Assembly: GCA_012295275.1 (NCBI GenBank)
Contig: CM022679.1
Location: 17,248,342 to 17,312,341 of the forward strand
DNA length: 64,000 nt
Reading direction: 5' to 3'
From: Chrysomallon squamiferum
Taxonomy: Eukaryota > Mollusca > Gastropoda > Neomphalida > Peltospiridae
Shown here: piece after piece, positions 13,523 to 27,620 of the stretch
Numbering within the stretch: the first letter of the stretch is position 1
Layout: each line of letters opens with the position of its first letter
Made by a program: the position numbers and the translations under genes
The notes under the pieces: model-generated
What the model saw: only the letters and a program-made list of their open reading frames with translations
Databases searched by the model: none
Told to the model about the DNA's origin: nothing

Positions 13523-16500
13523 CACCATTCCAAAATAATTACTCATAATGACTGTGTTTATAATTATTTATAATTTGTTTAAAAGCTATTTTACCCCATT
13601 TAGTAAGTGACAACCTAAATCTATAAGACTAGATAACTTATTAATCTAGTTGTTTTGTATTTGAAATTATGCTTCTAAAGTTTTCAAATATGTGCATAAA
13701 CATATTTTATTAAAAATAGTTTGTTTTTAGTTAGTCATAATTTGTTATACCCCAAAAATATACAAGAAGTTTTCAACAAAAAATGTTCTGAAAATTTTAA
13801 TTTAGAATTTAAAAAAATATTAAAAGTAATATTTTAAATTAGAACTAAAAATGTTTTTACTTTACAGAAAAACCATCAATTTATTGTTAACAGAATACAA
13901 CTTTGTTTTGTCTTTATTGTAAATATACTGGTTTTGCTATCATTTAGCAAAACAAAATATCTTCTGCATATACTGACACAAAGAAAATACATTAAACACA
14001 AAAAATCTTAGATACATCTTAGTTTGTTTGGTTAATGGATCATTCCTCACATCTTCCCTTCAACACTGTTTCAGCTCTGTAAGACCATCATCTGTTTTAA
14101 GGCATACATATGCCTCAAGATTTACTTGTATTTTGAAGTTGAGTGCATTGAGAAAAAGTTGTGTAATTCAGAAATATCATCACAGATCTGTATAATAAAA
14201 ATAATAATAAAACAACATTGTAATGGTTATATCAGTCTCTGTAGTAAAGAGAACATAAATACTTACCATGAAGATGAGAAATAACTGTCACTTCCTAAAC
14301 ACATATTCCACAAACTCAACAAGAAAATCTTCATGTACAGACAATGGTCGACTCAACTGAAAAATGCCATAATCAAATGAATGGCCTCTTTGTGCTAATA
14401 CCCAAATATTTGAACAGGCTGATGCCAACATGTTTTTCCAAAACAATCGAAACATAAGTAAGCCTCTTCCTTGGTCTTGTAAGGCCAAGAAAAAAAGTAA
14501 ATACATTCTTCATCACATTCCTTTTTCTCCAGATCTAGTAACTGCATAGCAAATTTATCTTATAACTAAAACATAACAGAAGGAATAATGTAGATGATAA
14601 ATGTCTAATTTCTGAGGCTCATAATAAATTATTGTAGACTCCTATGATTTCAGCTGTTTCTATGAAGGTTGATGTTATTTTAATATGATATATTGAATTG
14701 TTTGTTAGAGACTGGTATCTATACTAAGAATGTTGTATATTCATTTCACCATAGCTCCAATAAACTAATTTGTAAAAATAAGTATCTATTTGGAATATTG
14801 TTTATTTATATTCTTGTCTCAAACAACAAAATTAACAAAAAAAAACCTGCAGTCCTGAACTGGTTACTAACATAATAATTAACTATGGTCTGTATAGTCA
14901 GTTCATTGCATTTTATAAATATTAACAGGTTAGATCTAAATTTATTATTCTGAAAGATGAGAACATATCAGACTGATCACTTCAGGAAGAAAATATAAAA
15001 AAAATAACAAAGAAATAAAACAAGCAAGAAAGATAGATACAGATATTATTAATTTTTTATTTCCAAAAATAATATATATTCTCCAGATATCAATTAAAGA
15101 ATATAGTTTAAAAAAAGGAAAAAAAATAGATGTAACTATCTTTAACTTAGAATAACAATATGACAGAAATGCACTGTTCAATGACAACAGATATGAATTA
15201 CTGTGAACTGAAACGTCTTGCCAACAATGAATTTCCTGTTTTTACAGTAATTAAAAGAGCAGTGTCATCATATAAGTCAAAATAATGTAAATATATATTC
15301 TAAGAATCATCAATATCAAACAAAGTGAAAGTAATTAGCACGACTGGTCACAATTAAATATCAAATTTGAATCTGAAAAAGTAAACTTTCTGAATTAATT
15401 GCTGTGTCAAGCTAACTGACAAACACCTGTATTTGTATAGATTTTTGTTTTCTACACATACATACTAAATCTAAATTGTTTTCATACATACTAAATCTAT
15501 AGTAAATAAATTTCTTTGATCTTTACCATGATCCCTATTACATAATTAAGTCACGTATTTTCTGAATAAAGTTATGATGTTCTATTAGTCTGGCTATAGA
15601 GGTCTTCACTGGTATTTTCCTGAAGCAATCACAAATGAGAATGGTATAGATCTGCTTGCAAATTATCTTCTACGTCTATCTCAAATTACAGATTACTCCA
15701 TGAGCTTGAAGACATGGATCCAGAACTCAACAGATATTTCTGAAACTTTTTTCAGCATATGAATTTTTTTTCTCTGACAAATAACAGTACCACAGAAAAT
15801 ATGTACAAATGATGCCCAGCCTTAGGCTGAGTGATCAGTTAGTATATCACATCTCCAATTAACCTTCCATAGAAGAGGGTATGATCTGCAATTGCTACTT
15901 GCCCATCGTATTTTCAATGGCTTAACTACTGCACCATGGCTATTACCATGCCTGATATTAACAGATATTTATAGTAGTTACTAACAACTTTGGTCATGAC
16001 CTTTAACAAGCTTAAGCTTCAATACAGGATGCTGCAAAAACATACGGTGGATTCACTGAAGCAAGTGATGCTAATAAAGTGAACTCGAGATTCAGAGGTC
16101 TTTTATTTATGAGCACGGCAGCTGATTATTAAGTTTTCACAATTTGTACTAAACATAGACTTGCTTTACATTTTGATGGAATAGCTTATGAAATAAAACC
16201 TTTTCCTGCAGTGTATTAATTGCATTATTTGCCAGTTTTAAAATATAGCGCTCACAAAATGTTGGGGATATTGATTTATGTTTAAATATAAACTAGAAGA
16301 GATGATATAACAAGAAGTGTAAATAATAAATTTAAAATTTAAAGTAATAAAAATATTAAAATTTAACAAACAGCATGCAAAAATTGGACAAAGATATGGT
16401 CATCAAAATACTCATAAACATTCCACCACTGACCAATTGCAAAATGTTTTTTTTTAACATAGGCCACAAAAAGAACAAATGATAAAGTGGACCTACAACT

Positions 16501-17315
16501 AAACTATATGGATTGCTTGCCTGTAACAATATTGATGAAATCCATATATGTATATTAGTTTTAGGTGATAATGAGTACAATGCTATACCTAACTATTATT
16601 TGTGAAAAATATTCAATTTATTAAGAGTCATTTTTAATAACAACAAAATTAATCATGAAACTAATTCAATGGAATATAAACATGCTGGTTCCAAATATTC
16701 ATAATTTCATAAACCAGATACCATAGAAATTAGAAAATAACAAGTTGATAAGGAAAGACTTGGGCAGGAAAGAACATATATTTTATGTTATTTCTCCTCA
16801 CAATATTTTATTTAGAAATGGAAAATAACACCATGTTCTTTTACATAATTTTATATTATAAATCATTAAAAGTAATTGACTATTTCCCAATAAACTGAGT
16901 AAAACACTTATTTTTAATGTTATGGCTGTAAAACATTGACCCAAGGCTGCTGTTTTTTTCAGTATTGATCATTAATACTTTGACAGATCAAGTGTCATAG
17001 CACTTAATACTGTGTAGCTGAGGTAACAACCTGCAATAATGCAATTTGACTGAGAAGCTGTTTAAATTAAAAAAAAAAAATTTTTATGCATACTGTATAG
17101 ATACACAAATCAACATTTACACCCACCCATGTGACATACATACATACTCACATATATAATAATGTTGTGACAAAGATAATCTCATCTTTGTTTAATGCAA
17201 AACTCAGATATCTATGAAACTGTTTCATTAGATATATTTCTTTCATGTATATATTAATATTATTTTATCAACATACCAATTTTTATATATATATATATAT
17301 ATATATGTAATCTTA

Positions 17316-17321
<6 letters not shown>

Positions 17322-17352
<31 letters not shown>
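17322..17352. repeat. CA microsatellite
   Basis: A run of about 15 CA units, preceded by an AT tract at 17285-17306. Further CA/GT tracts lie at 17858-17878 and 25851-25880. Confidence 0.9.
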
Positions 17353-17356
<4 letters not shown>

Positions 17357-17630
17357 AGATAAAAGATAAAATAATGACAAATATTGAACAAAATATGTAC
17401 CAATAATTTTAATCTGTAAATATAATGCCTTTAATTACCGATGTATGCAAATGATTAAAGTTCTGCTTGACTGTCCACAATACCTTTTTACAGGAAAATA
17501 TGCTATGACTAATTTTTAATGGTAGTTGTTAAATTGTAAAGTTACATTAATTAGTGGCCAACATGCGGCAGGTTTTGGAAATAACGAACTAATATGGTTT
17601 GAAATTTTTCTTCTTTCTTTGATTCTGCAG

Positions 17631-17811
17631 TTTTCACCCATGTCTGCAGATATCTTACCTACATTGGCTTCAGAGGTTGAGAGGGGAGTAAAGTTCAAGC
17701 TCTGGTTTGAGGAGGATACAAACAGGCATTTGATTAACATGGAGGTCATGGGGGAAGGGGAAAATTTGAAACATTGGCCTTGCTTTGATAAGTATTTGGC
17801 AGCAGGATATG
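17631..17811 (+). CDS. Candidate internal exon on the plus strand, protein not recognised
   Basis: A 181 bp segment clearly richer in GC than its surroundings lies between a strong acceptor (pyrimidine tract TTTTTCTTCTTTCTTTGATTCTGCAG) and a good donor (GATATG|GTAAGA). One frame is open throughout, entering in phase 0 and leaving in phase 1. It reads SADILPTLASEVERGVKFKL, then WFEEDTNRHLINMEVMGEGE and NLKHWPCFDKYLAAGYG. The composition is that of a soluble globular protein. It lies in the PKA RI intron but on the opposite strand, so it would belong to a nested gene or be a relic of a copied or transposed gene. A possible next acceptor near 17956 (TTATTTCAG) would give a stop after a few codons. 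No partner exon is certain. The opposite strand is also open for 78 codons but has no matching splice sites. Confidence 0.35.
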
Positions 17812-20800
17812 GTAAGATACTTTTCTCCTTTGTTTTTTTTTAACAATGTATTGTTTACCACACACACACACACACACAATTTGATGTAAAACGTAAATTT
17901 ATATTAACGTAATAATTTAATTATCCCATGTCTGAATCCACCTTTAATTATTTCAGCTGCTAATATATAGCTGCTTTTATTTGTTTTTATATTATTATAA
18001 AGTATGTTCTGTATATAAATAAACAACTTAAACTGTATTCAAATTCATGTTATTTATCTAGTATATATATAAAAAAAATGTACTGTCACAATTTATGGTA
18101 ATCTTAAAATACTGTATTGTAAATGGTTTTGAATGCTATCCAATTATTCAGGTATAAGTTACACCAAATGAATCTTAACAAAATATCACACACACACACA
18201 CGAGAAACCAGCAGTTTAGATCATAGAGTTTACAAAACCAGTTTTACTTAGTATTTTTCAATGATTTGTTGGTTGCTGCTAATGTACAATAAAGAATAAG
18301 GCCAGAGGTTACTGTTAACTTTTTCATGTCATTGTTCTGCAACAAATAAATTAATAAAGCACTGTACATTTCCATCAACATGTGAACATTAAGCTGCTGT
18401 TTTGAAAAGTTTATATTTTTATACAAGTAAATATTTTATGTCCAAGCCTTAGGAATCTACTTTCAAAAGCTGTAATTAAATGACATATAAACATTTTGTA
18501 AGTTATCGATGTTTATTTCATATGGCCTCTATAAATTTGGGAGTGGACAAATAATAGTAATAACAGTTTAAAAAGAAAAAGAATTATTAAACAAGAAATT
18601 CATCTTTAATCTTTTAATAAATAATTTTCTTTTAAATAGATGTTTATTTGCAGTGAAATATTAGATTATTTTTACATCTGAGTGCCTTGCAGCTGGGAAA
18701 CATGGGACATTATATTATTACTTTTCAATGTTAATTTGCCATCCTTAACCATAAACACATTTTTAATAAAGAAAATGTTAATAGAAAGGTAATAAACATT
18801 ACTAAGTATATTATAAATACTACTTTTTATTACTGCTTTGTCAGGAAATAATAAAGTATCTTTAAATTACAATTAAATCAAATAAATAATATGTGTGTCA
18901 CTTCAAACATTAGGTTCTACATATGTATATAAGTAGATGGGCCCAATATTAACCAACATCATACTTATGAATAATACCAATACAATATTACCAATTTTAA
19001 CATTCTAAATTGGTATAATTGGTGCTTGTTGTCTATATGATAATTTAGATATGTTTGTAGCTAATCATTTATTCATGCTATCAACAGTTTCCATAGTAAC
19101 ATATAATTAAGACTTTATTAGTACCCTAATATACCAAATACAAGATATACATTAATATAGTATTTAGAACAAACTGTTTTTACAACACTCCTCTGTTTTC
19201 TATAGTAGTAATTTTAGCAGTCAACCAATGTAAATGGGTGCTAATCACGGGCACTGTCAGATACCTCATTAACAGAGCTAGAACAATGTGATCAGCTGCT
19301 TGATTCCCACTGGTGGTTATATTACTACCTTGGTTCAATAATGCTTCAAATGTTAAATTTCATTAACTCTTCTATTACTTAATACAAGCTAGAGTACACT
19401 TTTAGAAGATAGTTCTCAGGAAAAGAAATATTTACAAAAGGTGTAATTTGCTTTGCTTTCATTATTTTGAAAATAATAGCTAAAATTTAATACCATCCAA
19501 GATAAGGATAGCAAAATTATGTGAAGTGTATTCAGATTGCAGGAGTCTCTGAACCTTGGGCTAATGTTTAAAAAGTTACTTATTTCAATGTACATACTTA
19601 TTATTCATTTTGTCTAATTGTAATTCAAAGCTAATTTATTTTTTCATGGCAAAACAAAGAAAAAAAATCCCAGGTGAGCTGCAGTGAAGACATACAAAAT
19701 GTTTACTATTACATAAAACTGTATGTCAAATAAAAGGAAATAAACAGATTCATTCCATCACAAGTTTGTACTCAAACTCTTAAAATAATATAAAACTATT
19801 AAGAAAGAATTCTGGTCAGCTAAAGATTATTAAGAATTTATTGTCAGTTAAACAGATAAGTAAAATATTTTAAATGTATTCCTAATTTAGAAAGTTTTTC
19901 TATCACTTGGCAAAAATGTTATGTATGTAGGCCATATTAATAACAATATCAAAACAGCCCAGTATTTATATCTTTTTTAAATGCCATTAACACTAATGAT
20001 ATCAGAAGTAGTTGGAGATAAATGGAAAATAATTTCAAACAACAATCCAACTAAACTGGCTAATATCCTGAATGAATAAATTAGCAAATATTTATGACAA
20101 GTGAGGAGAAAAATGTACATATTATTCCTATTTCAAAGTAAGACTAGTGACTTTTGTCCTTAATTACAACACATTTTTTTCGGAATAGAAGTAAATTGTA
20201 AAATACATTTCACTGATTCTGAAAAAGTAATGAATCTCTGCTCATTTTGATAATAACAGAATTGATGACTATTTCATAGCTCAAACATTTTATTTCAAAA
20301 TTTCAGTAACAGCTGTATGTATCATAATGTATGCAACTAGTTCAAAAGCATGTTTAATTTGCATCGAGGACAGATAATCTATAATGTTGACAGGTATACA
20401 ATAGCAGCTTACTTTCACATTGGCAGTTAGCTACCTATAAAGATTTATAGTGTGCTTCTTAACAGACACTGCAGCCGATTTCAAGCTGATTGAAAAATAT
20501 TTTCAGTTGATTATTTTTTATCCTAATTCTGGGGTATGTGGCAACAGATAATAAATAATGTATGAATCCACTTCAGTTAATATTAATACAGTGAATTATA
20601 ACAATAATCAGATGCTATTTCAATATTAAGTATAAATATAGTTTTTCATTTCTAGAACATTGCTCTTCTTCCATTGAAATTAAAACTATCTGTTGAATAA
20701 TTACTAGTTACATTGTGATTTGTTCTGGTGTTACATTTTTGGCTCTTATTTACTGTAATATGATTTTAAAAAACTGCTAGTCCCAAATAATTCTGTTAAA

Positions 20801-20923
20801 TTTTTGTTTTGTTAAAAAGTAAAGTAAATATTGTTCATTTTATCTTCACATATGATGATTACAATATACAACACACACATGCATGCACCAGAATATAGTA
20901 TCTGATAATAATAATAATAATAA
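17812..20923. other. Intronic DNA, no gene seen
   Basis: AT-rich PKA RI intron sequence with short CA tracts. A stretch at about 19190-19330 is less AT-rich and more complex than its surroundings and could be a regulatory element. No coding signal is seen in it. Confidence 0.5.
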
Positions 20924-20938
20924 TTAAAAATTAAATAC

Positions 20939-21445
20939 CATTTTTGAATTTTTCACAGGGACTTCAGATTCCTTATAGTCTGAATTTTGTTCTTTATTTG
21001 CAGACTCTTCAACTTTCTCCTCTGTACAACTGTCTGCTTCAGATTCACATGGTTCAATCACAATTGTACATTTAGACACTGGGTCCATTTTTTCTCTATC
21101 ACTTTCATTTTCATCTGCAGGTTTTGATTCATGTTTGTCATTATGAGGTGACACTTTATTACCAGAACAAGACTTTGTTTCTCTGTCTATTTGTTTAACG
21201 TCAGCCTCTTTGGCATCAGTTTGTACTGAGTTTGTATCTTTTCCAACAACCCCACAACTCTTAGCATTTGTGTCAGTCAGTCCTGTCTCTCCATCTTTAT
21301 TGTTCTGTCCTGCTCCTTCACCAGATTCAGTTGTTGTCTCCACAGCAGCAGCAGCATCTCCAACTTCAGTCTTTTTGTAATTTCCCTCAGTAACAGGATT
21401 AACAAGGTGAAATTCTGCTCTCAATTTCCGTAACTTGTTACCCAT
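20939..21445 (-). CDS. Acidic MGNK protein exon: alternative PKA RI first exon or nested BASP1/MARCKS-like gene
   Basis: A 173-codon frame (stop at 20924) begins MGNKLRKLRAEFHLVNP and is then rich in Glu, Asp, Lys, Ser and Thr with no hydrophobic segment. It is clearly less AT-rich than its surroundings. The ATG has A at -3 and G at +4. Gly2 plus Lys4, Arg6, Lys7 and Arg9 suggest possible N-myristoylation and membrane binding by charge. Length, start and composition recall BASP1 and MARCKS-type proteins, but no aligned homology is visible. Near the end, AAAATG|GTATTT could be a weak donor in phase 0, the phase needed to join PKA RI exon 2 at 979. The product would be RI without its docking domain. 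Otherwise the frame ends NSKMVFNF-stop as a separate nested gene. A possible acceptor (GAGATAG) lies just before the ATG. Confidence 0.55.
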
Positions 21446-24400
21446 TATGCACCACTATCTCCATTAAATTAAAACACAGGCAAAGAAAAACAAACACATT
21501 CAAATAGATCTCTGTATTTTCTACCATTGACTCCTCATACTAAATCCATATTGCTGTTGTAGATGTGCAAACCAACGTTACAAATAAATGGCTATATACA
21601 GTTCACTAGCACTTGAGTTAATACATGTTTGTCTAATATGTATGGCCATCCAGTTTCATTTAGTGATGACTGCACCCAAATTCAGAATGAAAGTGGACAC
21701 GAAAACACACATTTCTGAATAATTAATGAGACAAACAACCTCAGCGGTTGTTATCTGGCAACTAGTGACGATAAAACAGAGACCATCTATCCACAGTCCA
21801 AATCAATATGGCACTGTATGCAACTCAGGCAAGTTGCTGTGTCTGCCTACAAATCAGACCGTACTTTCATACTTATTAATATTATGCTGCTTTCATAAGA
21901 AAATAATTTGAAAATCTTTAGCCTTTGGCCACAAGATTGGTGATGATTTCCTTAGGTGTAACTGTAACATCTGCCATCTAATTATGCCCACTAGTTATCT
22001 ATAAATAGGCTTCAAGGCCCAAAGCATTAGTAATGTAGGTTGAATAAATATTTATCAAGTTACTATGTTAACTTTAGTGAATTCGAAAAAGAGTTTTCTT
22101 TAAATACAAATAATAAAATAAACTTGTAAATAAAATGTAATGAATAAACCTATTTTGTCTTCTAAACCTACTTGTAAGATGTGGAGAAAAAGAAAAAAAT
22201 TATGAAAAAAACAATAATAAATGATGAACCAAATAATTAGTTTTGGTTTCTTTTTCATTTTTTAACTTTCTTATGATAAGCGATTATGTCTGCTCAAAGC
22301 TGTAGTGATAAATTTAAAGACAGACAATAATCTATATCTTTCAATTATAAACAAAATTAACATGCATTTCTTTCATCTCTCCAAGATGATACAGAAGATT
22401 ATTTACAATTCTGTCTTTTATAAACAAAACCAAAAAACAAAAACATTAACTTAGTAACAACTTTCAATTTTTGTGTATATCTTGTAAAAGATATTCAGAA
22501 ATATTAAAACAAATAATTATTTCTACAATGGTATGTTAGGAAATTCTACTGAGTGCTGTATTCCAGATAAAACAAAATAATAGTCAAAAGATGCTATACT
22601 GACAACACTTGTTCAAATGACACGAGTTACTTTATTGGGAAGTGCTTTTTGAGTCTAAATTATTTTTTTTCAGTTATTATTAGTGGATACTTCCTCCTGT
22701 CCATATCATTATTGGGGATTTTGTTAGTGCAAATTATGTTTTCTTTACAAATATGAGAAAAAGTCATCAAAAATTTTGTCAAGTTAATTTTTTTTTTTTT
22801 TTTTTTGAATGAAGAACCATTCTATGTGCAGAAAACCAAGATTTTATACAGCATTTGAAGTTTATGAGAAAACATTAAATTGTTACTAGTACTGTTTTCA
22901 AATATGCAAGAATAGAAAAGTAATGAAGCTAGAATGAGCCTGAGTATTGGAAGATGTCTGAGATCACTCATTCCTGATGGATTTATTATTTCATTATTAG
23001 ATGAGAATTTATCTAATTGAATTATCTTTTCTGTTAGAATAACCAGAACAATTGTTTTCATTTTGACTGACAGCTTCAGTGTTTTGATCATATCTTTTTC
23101 TTTTTTCCATTATTTATATTGCTTTTTTCCACGAAGATTAAAAAAAATATTTAAATTACAAAAATAAAGAAAAAAGAGAGACAGAACCCCCCAAAACAAC
23201 CAGTATCTAGATATTCTGAAATATTGATTATATTTACAGAACTTATACTGTTTTACATACACACACAAGTTGAAATATATTTAGTTTTATCAAGATATTT
23301 TCCCACAGATCACTGATATATAAAACAAAATTAAAAAATTATTTTTGTTATTTTTGTCTTATGCAAACAATCTTGCTACAGTGTTATTTTTGTGAAACCA
23401 ATTTAGTTTAGTCCCTGAAAGGCAAATAACAGTTTTAGAAAGAAGTAAAAATAATATAAAAATAACAAAAACACTGCAAAGACAACATGACGTCAAAAGC
23501 TTATTGATAGACAGGTATGATAATTGGAACTGTGTGCTTACTCAAAGTAACCTTCAAAATTACCAATACCGTTAAGTCATTACTGTTACTATATGATTGC
23601 AACTCAGTGTTCAGAAATCAATAGCTGGCACACTACATACTGGTACATTCTTTGACCAATTTCTATCTTCAATCTAGCTCTCTAATGAAACAATCACAAA
23701 AAGTGTCTGCAAGACCTATTATGACTAACTCCTCTATGATTTGCATTAGGAACAATATCTTCAAAAGATTATGTTCAGAAACTGGTTTTGTTAAGCTACA
23801 GTTGTTAAGTGCAGAATATGAATATTACACATATTGTGTTATTCAGATATATGTATTGGTGTTAACAACAATTATCAAAAATTATATATTTTTACATTTA
23901 TAAATAAAATTCAAGTTTACTTTTCATTAATTTGTTTTGTTTGTTTTTTTGTTTGTTTTTTTGTCTTTTCTTTTCTTTTTCACTAATAATGGCATACATT
24001 TGCAACATTATATTTATAAACTGAAATATAATTGTTTCATTATTAACTAAATCAATATCATTCAAAGAAAGAAAAAGATAAATAAAATATATAAGTCGAT
24101 TTAATTGATGAACTAACATTTCGGAAACATTATCATGCAAATAAATACAAATATATTTATTTAATATGATGTAACATCAAAATATGATGACATTTTAAGA
24201 TAAGTTTTTTTATTAGACTTTTAAACCTATGAAAATCAATGAGGACAGCTAGCAAATATTATATGCCCTGAAGGCAATTTAACATTTCACCATAGAAATT
24301 AATCAAAAATAAATGCTGTTTAAAACGTTTATAAATGGAGAAAAAAAAAGATTTAAAATTATCCTACCATGAAAAAATTTAAATGTAAAATACATACATA

Positions 24401-25848
24401 ATTAAAGGATGGTTTGATATATTTTAAAAATATCTTTAAAATTTAAATATAAATACAACTGAATATAGCAACATAAACAAATACAGTTCTTTTTTGGACA
24501 ATTTTGAGTAGAATGAGCATAACTATAAATGTTCAGTTTTATATTTTATGTACATGTAAATACACACCTACATTCAAACATACAGCAGAAGAGTACAGCT
24601 GTTATAGATATTGATTGAACTTACTGGCTTTGATAAACAAGTTTATAATCCTGTATAGAATGACAGATTACATCTTTCTTCTGACATTTCAGAACCTGTT
24701 ATTTCATGTATGTCACTCAGTGGTTGTGACATATGTCGCAGAGAAACATTACTTATAAACTGTCTGTTAAAAACTTGACTGAAAATGTATTATTCATCAA
24801 AAGACAAAAGTTTTTCCTTCTTTATGATTTGGGTCTTGTAATTAAAATGTTTTATTTCTTTAACTTAGTTTAGGTAAGAGAAACACAATGTCATTCTGTG
24901 ACATTTTTTCCAGTTTGAAAAGCATTTGGTAGAATAAATATTATATTCAGAACTGTAACGTAACAACAAAAGATTCATTCATCTGTCAGCATGTGAAATA
25001 ATTTTAAATGTTTGTAATGCTATATAATAAAAGTCAAAGGTTTAATATATTAAACAGATGTATATAAAAATGGTGCATAGTAAAATGAACTGTTTACACA
25101 TTAAAATTACTTAGCTTCCTTATGGTTTTCATGAATTTTACTGGAGATGTTAGAAAAAAGAAAACTACAGTGTTTAAATTCCCAAATTAAAAGAACTCGT
25201 TTTTATTACAATTTTGAGTAAACAATAAAAAAAATCTAAAATATTACAACCCAGCAAAGGGAAGCAACTCAAAATGTCACAAAATTATTTACTTGTTATT
25301 AAAATACACTTCTTGCTGATGTTATGAATCTTTAAAAAAAAAAAAAATAACAATAAAATTAACATTATCACCATAAACCTTCCATGCTCTCCTCCAGCAC
25401 CACTAAACTCTATGATATAATAAACACAATCTATTTATGATTTTATATGCAACCAAATCTTTATACCAAAATATTTTGAATACTTTTTCATGCATCAAAA
25501 ATTACCTCGATATATGAATGACTAAACATTATAATCATATAGGATATTTGCAGGAATAAATGATAAAAATATTTCAAAATAAAATTTATTACTATATTAA
25601 CAGATGTTAAGTGCAAGTATGAAAATGTGGTTCTAGGCAAAACATTATTTCTTCATAAGCTTTTTCAACTGTGAAACAGCATTTTTGCATCAAAAAAAGT
25701 TTTCATAAGAGATGATATTAAGAATTCTGAAGTTCATAAGGCAAGTACAAACTGGCATTCAGTGAGTTAACTACTGAGACCTCAGAAAAGAAAATGTATC
25801 TACTTTTTAGAGATCATTAAGTATATTTTGTTGGTAGTTTGTTGATTT

Positions 25849-25850
<2 letters not shown>

Positions 25851-25880
<30 letters not shown>
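25851..25880. repeat. CA microsatellite
   Basis: Fifteen AC units followed by GTCATAATG. Confidence 0.9.
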
Positions 25881-25884
<4 letters not shown>

Positions 25885-27336
25885 TAATGAAATAATGTAA
25901 TTCCCAATAAGTTGTTGTCCTCTAATGATGTCACATCTTTATAGGAAGTCCTGTTTTAGACATAATATTAACATTTAATAAAAAAAAAATGTATGAAAGA
26001 TTATATATGACAAAATAAATAAATGGGTTATATTTCTTTACACTTTTAAATTATTATTTTATTATTTTATTACAAAACATTTTAACACTTCTGTTTTAAC
26101 TGTACACAACTCAATATGTGATACCACATATCTGGTCAATTAAAAAGCTTATTCCTCCCAAAATTAGAAGAATGTTTATATTGCTACTGAACCATCCAGA
26201 ATGTTCTGATTTGGCACACTTAGTTTTTATTTTTGTGATATCAATTCTACAAACTGTGCTGCAGAATATAAACTGGTCCTATTACAATAAATTATTATTG
26301 TTTCAGTTGACTGTTTTCATTTATTATCATGTCCAAAAGACTAGGAGAAATACAACTTGGTAGTAACAAATACATTATAAATAGACCCTGCTTTAAAAGA
26401 ATTGATTTGTATGTGTTATATACAGTTTCATTCTTTATTCTTCAATGGTTTATTTTATATTTTAAATAATAATTTAGTCTGTATCTAGATATGTGACAAT
26501 TTCAGAAATCCAGACCACCTCATTTCCTCAGCTTCTGTGATAACTGATGTTTCTTAAAAACACTTTTTGCTATGCTTTATGATGTAAAGACTAAAAGCAA
26601 CACACTAATAAAACATTTGTAGTAAAATATTTATACTATATCTTTATATGACCTGTTACCCTTTAAAGCACACACACATATATAAATATATATATACAAA
26701 CACACATATATTTCTGCATTTAAACAGGATACTGAATAACCTGTTTTAATCTCTATTAGCAGATAAGTTCCTTATTTGGAATGAGATATTTCCACTAACC
26801 ATTGTGGAAGAACAAAAGCAAGGAATATCTTGTACAAGTTCAAAAGAAGGATAAATGAATAAGACAATAACATGATTAATCATAAAAGTAATGTGAAATC
26901 TAGAGTAATTAAATCGTATTAAAAGGAAAAAAAAGAAAAGCATTAAGCTGTTTAAAAGAACCATGGGAACAAATGAGAGAGCGAAGTAAAACAATGGTAG
27001 GTAATGATTCTAATTAACAGCTGTGTGTTGCTTTATATGTAATACAAATTTATGTTTCTTTTCTTTTTTTCTTAAAAGAAAATAAAGTAAATGTATTAAT
27101 TTCAGCATGGATGTTAAACATATAAATGTATGTTACCTTTGGTTAGGAATAAGAACATGCTGAAGAACAAAACCAACAAGCAAAAACAAATTTCTTCTTT
27201 TTTTAATACTTTTTTTTATATATATAGCTTTTAAGGTATATGTATTTAATAATTTTTCAAGCAATGAAAAACTTATTTTTACTGTGGTATACCGAGATGT
27301 GATTTAAACATCAATCAACGAAAGTGGCAGGTGCGA

Positions 27337-27344
27337 TGACGTCA
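27337..27344. promoter_or_regulatory. CRE palindrome TGACGTCA near PKA RI exon 1
   Basis: A perfect cAMP response element lies about 280 bp inside intron 1 of the PKA regulatory subunit. CREB/ATF proteins bind this site after PKA phosphorylation, so feedback control of the gene is plausible. Inference from the motif only. Confidence 0.5.
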
Positions 27345-27620
27345 CATCACCTTTTCTTCTTAGAATCTTACCGTTACCCTTTCAACCATTTGTCTTCATA
27401 ATCAGTTACGCTAGTAATGATTATACATACTTAAATATTTGCAAAATAAATAAATTAAAAATACATATATCAAAAACAGTTTAAATTAAAATCGATTTTA
27501 ATCTGGAAAGCTAAACTCGCCTGAAAAAGTTTGCCATTGGCAATACAATGGAGAATTATACCATTATCGAACAGTTTAGTTAGTATAATTATTACCTATC
27601 ATCCTACTGAGTTGCCTTAC

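Larger units (their letters stand above)
11661..17630. other. Intronic DNA, no supported gene
   Basis: AT-rich PKA RI intron sequence. It holds an AT microsatellite (13491-13520) and AT and CA tracts at 17285-17352. A minus-strand open frame at 14506-14288 is somewhat less AT-rich than its surroundings, but it lacks a clear donor and resembles no family I know. Confidence 0.55.
980..27620 (-). other. PRKAR1A: Intron 1 of the PKA RI gene (26.6 kb)
   Basis: The donor GTAAGG lies just below 27621 and the acceptor TTACAG just above 979; both coding borders are phase 0. The intron holds two candidate exons (21445-20939 minus, 17631-17811 plus), two transposon-like elements, a local duplication and many microsatellites, listed separately. 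A first intron this long commonly holds alternative promoters, which is one reason to take the MGNK exon seriously. Confidence 0.85.
21446..27620. other. PKA RI intron 1, promoter-proximal part; no gene seen
   Basis: AT-rich sequence with a CA repeat (25851-25880) and poly-T and poly-A tracts. Open frames are of random composition. Full CRE palindromes TGACGTCA occur at 23488-23495 and 27337-27344. Confidence 0.55.

Noticed and set aside
14288-14506. Minus-strand frame ending FVEYVFRK, less AT-rich than its surroundings
   Set aside because: A possible acceptor exists (CTTACAAG) but no donor or partner exon and no family resemblance; could be an old transposon fragment, not enough to call.
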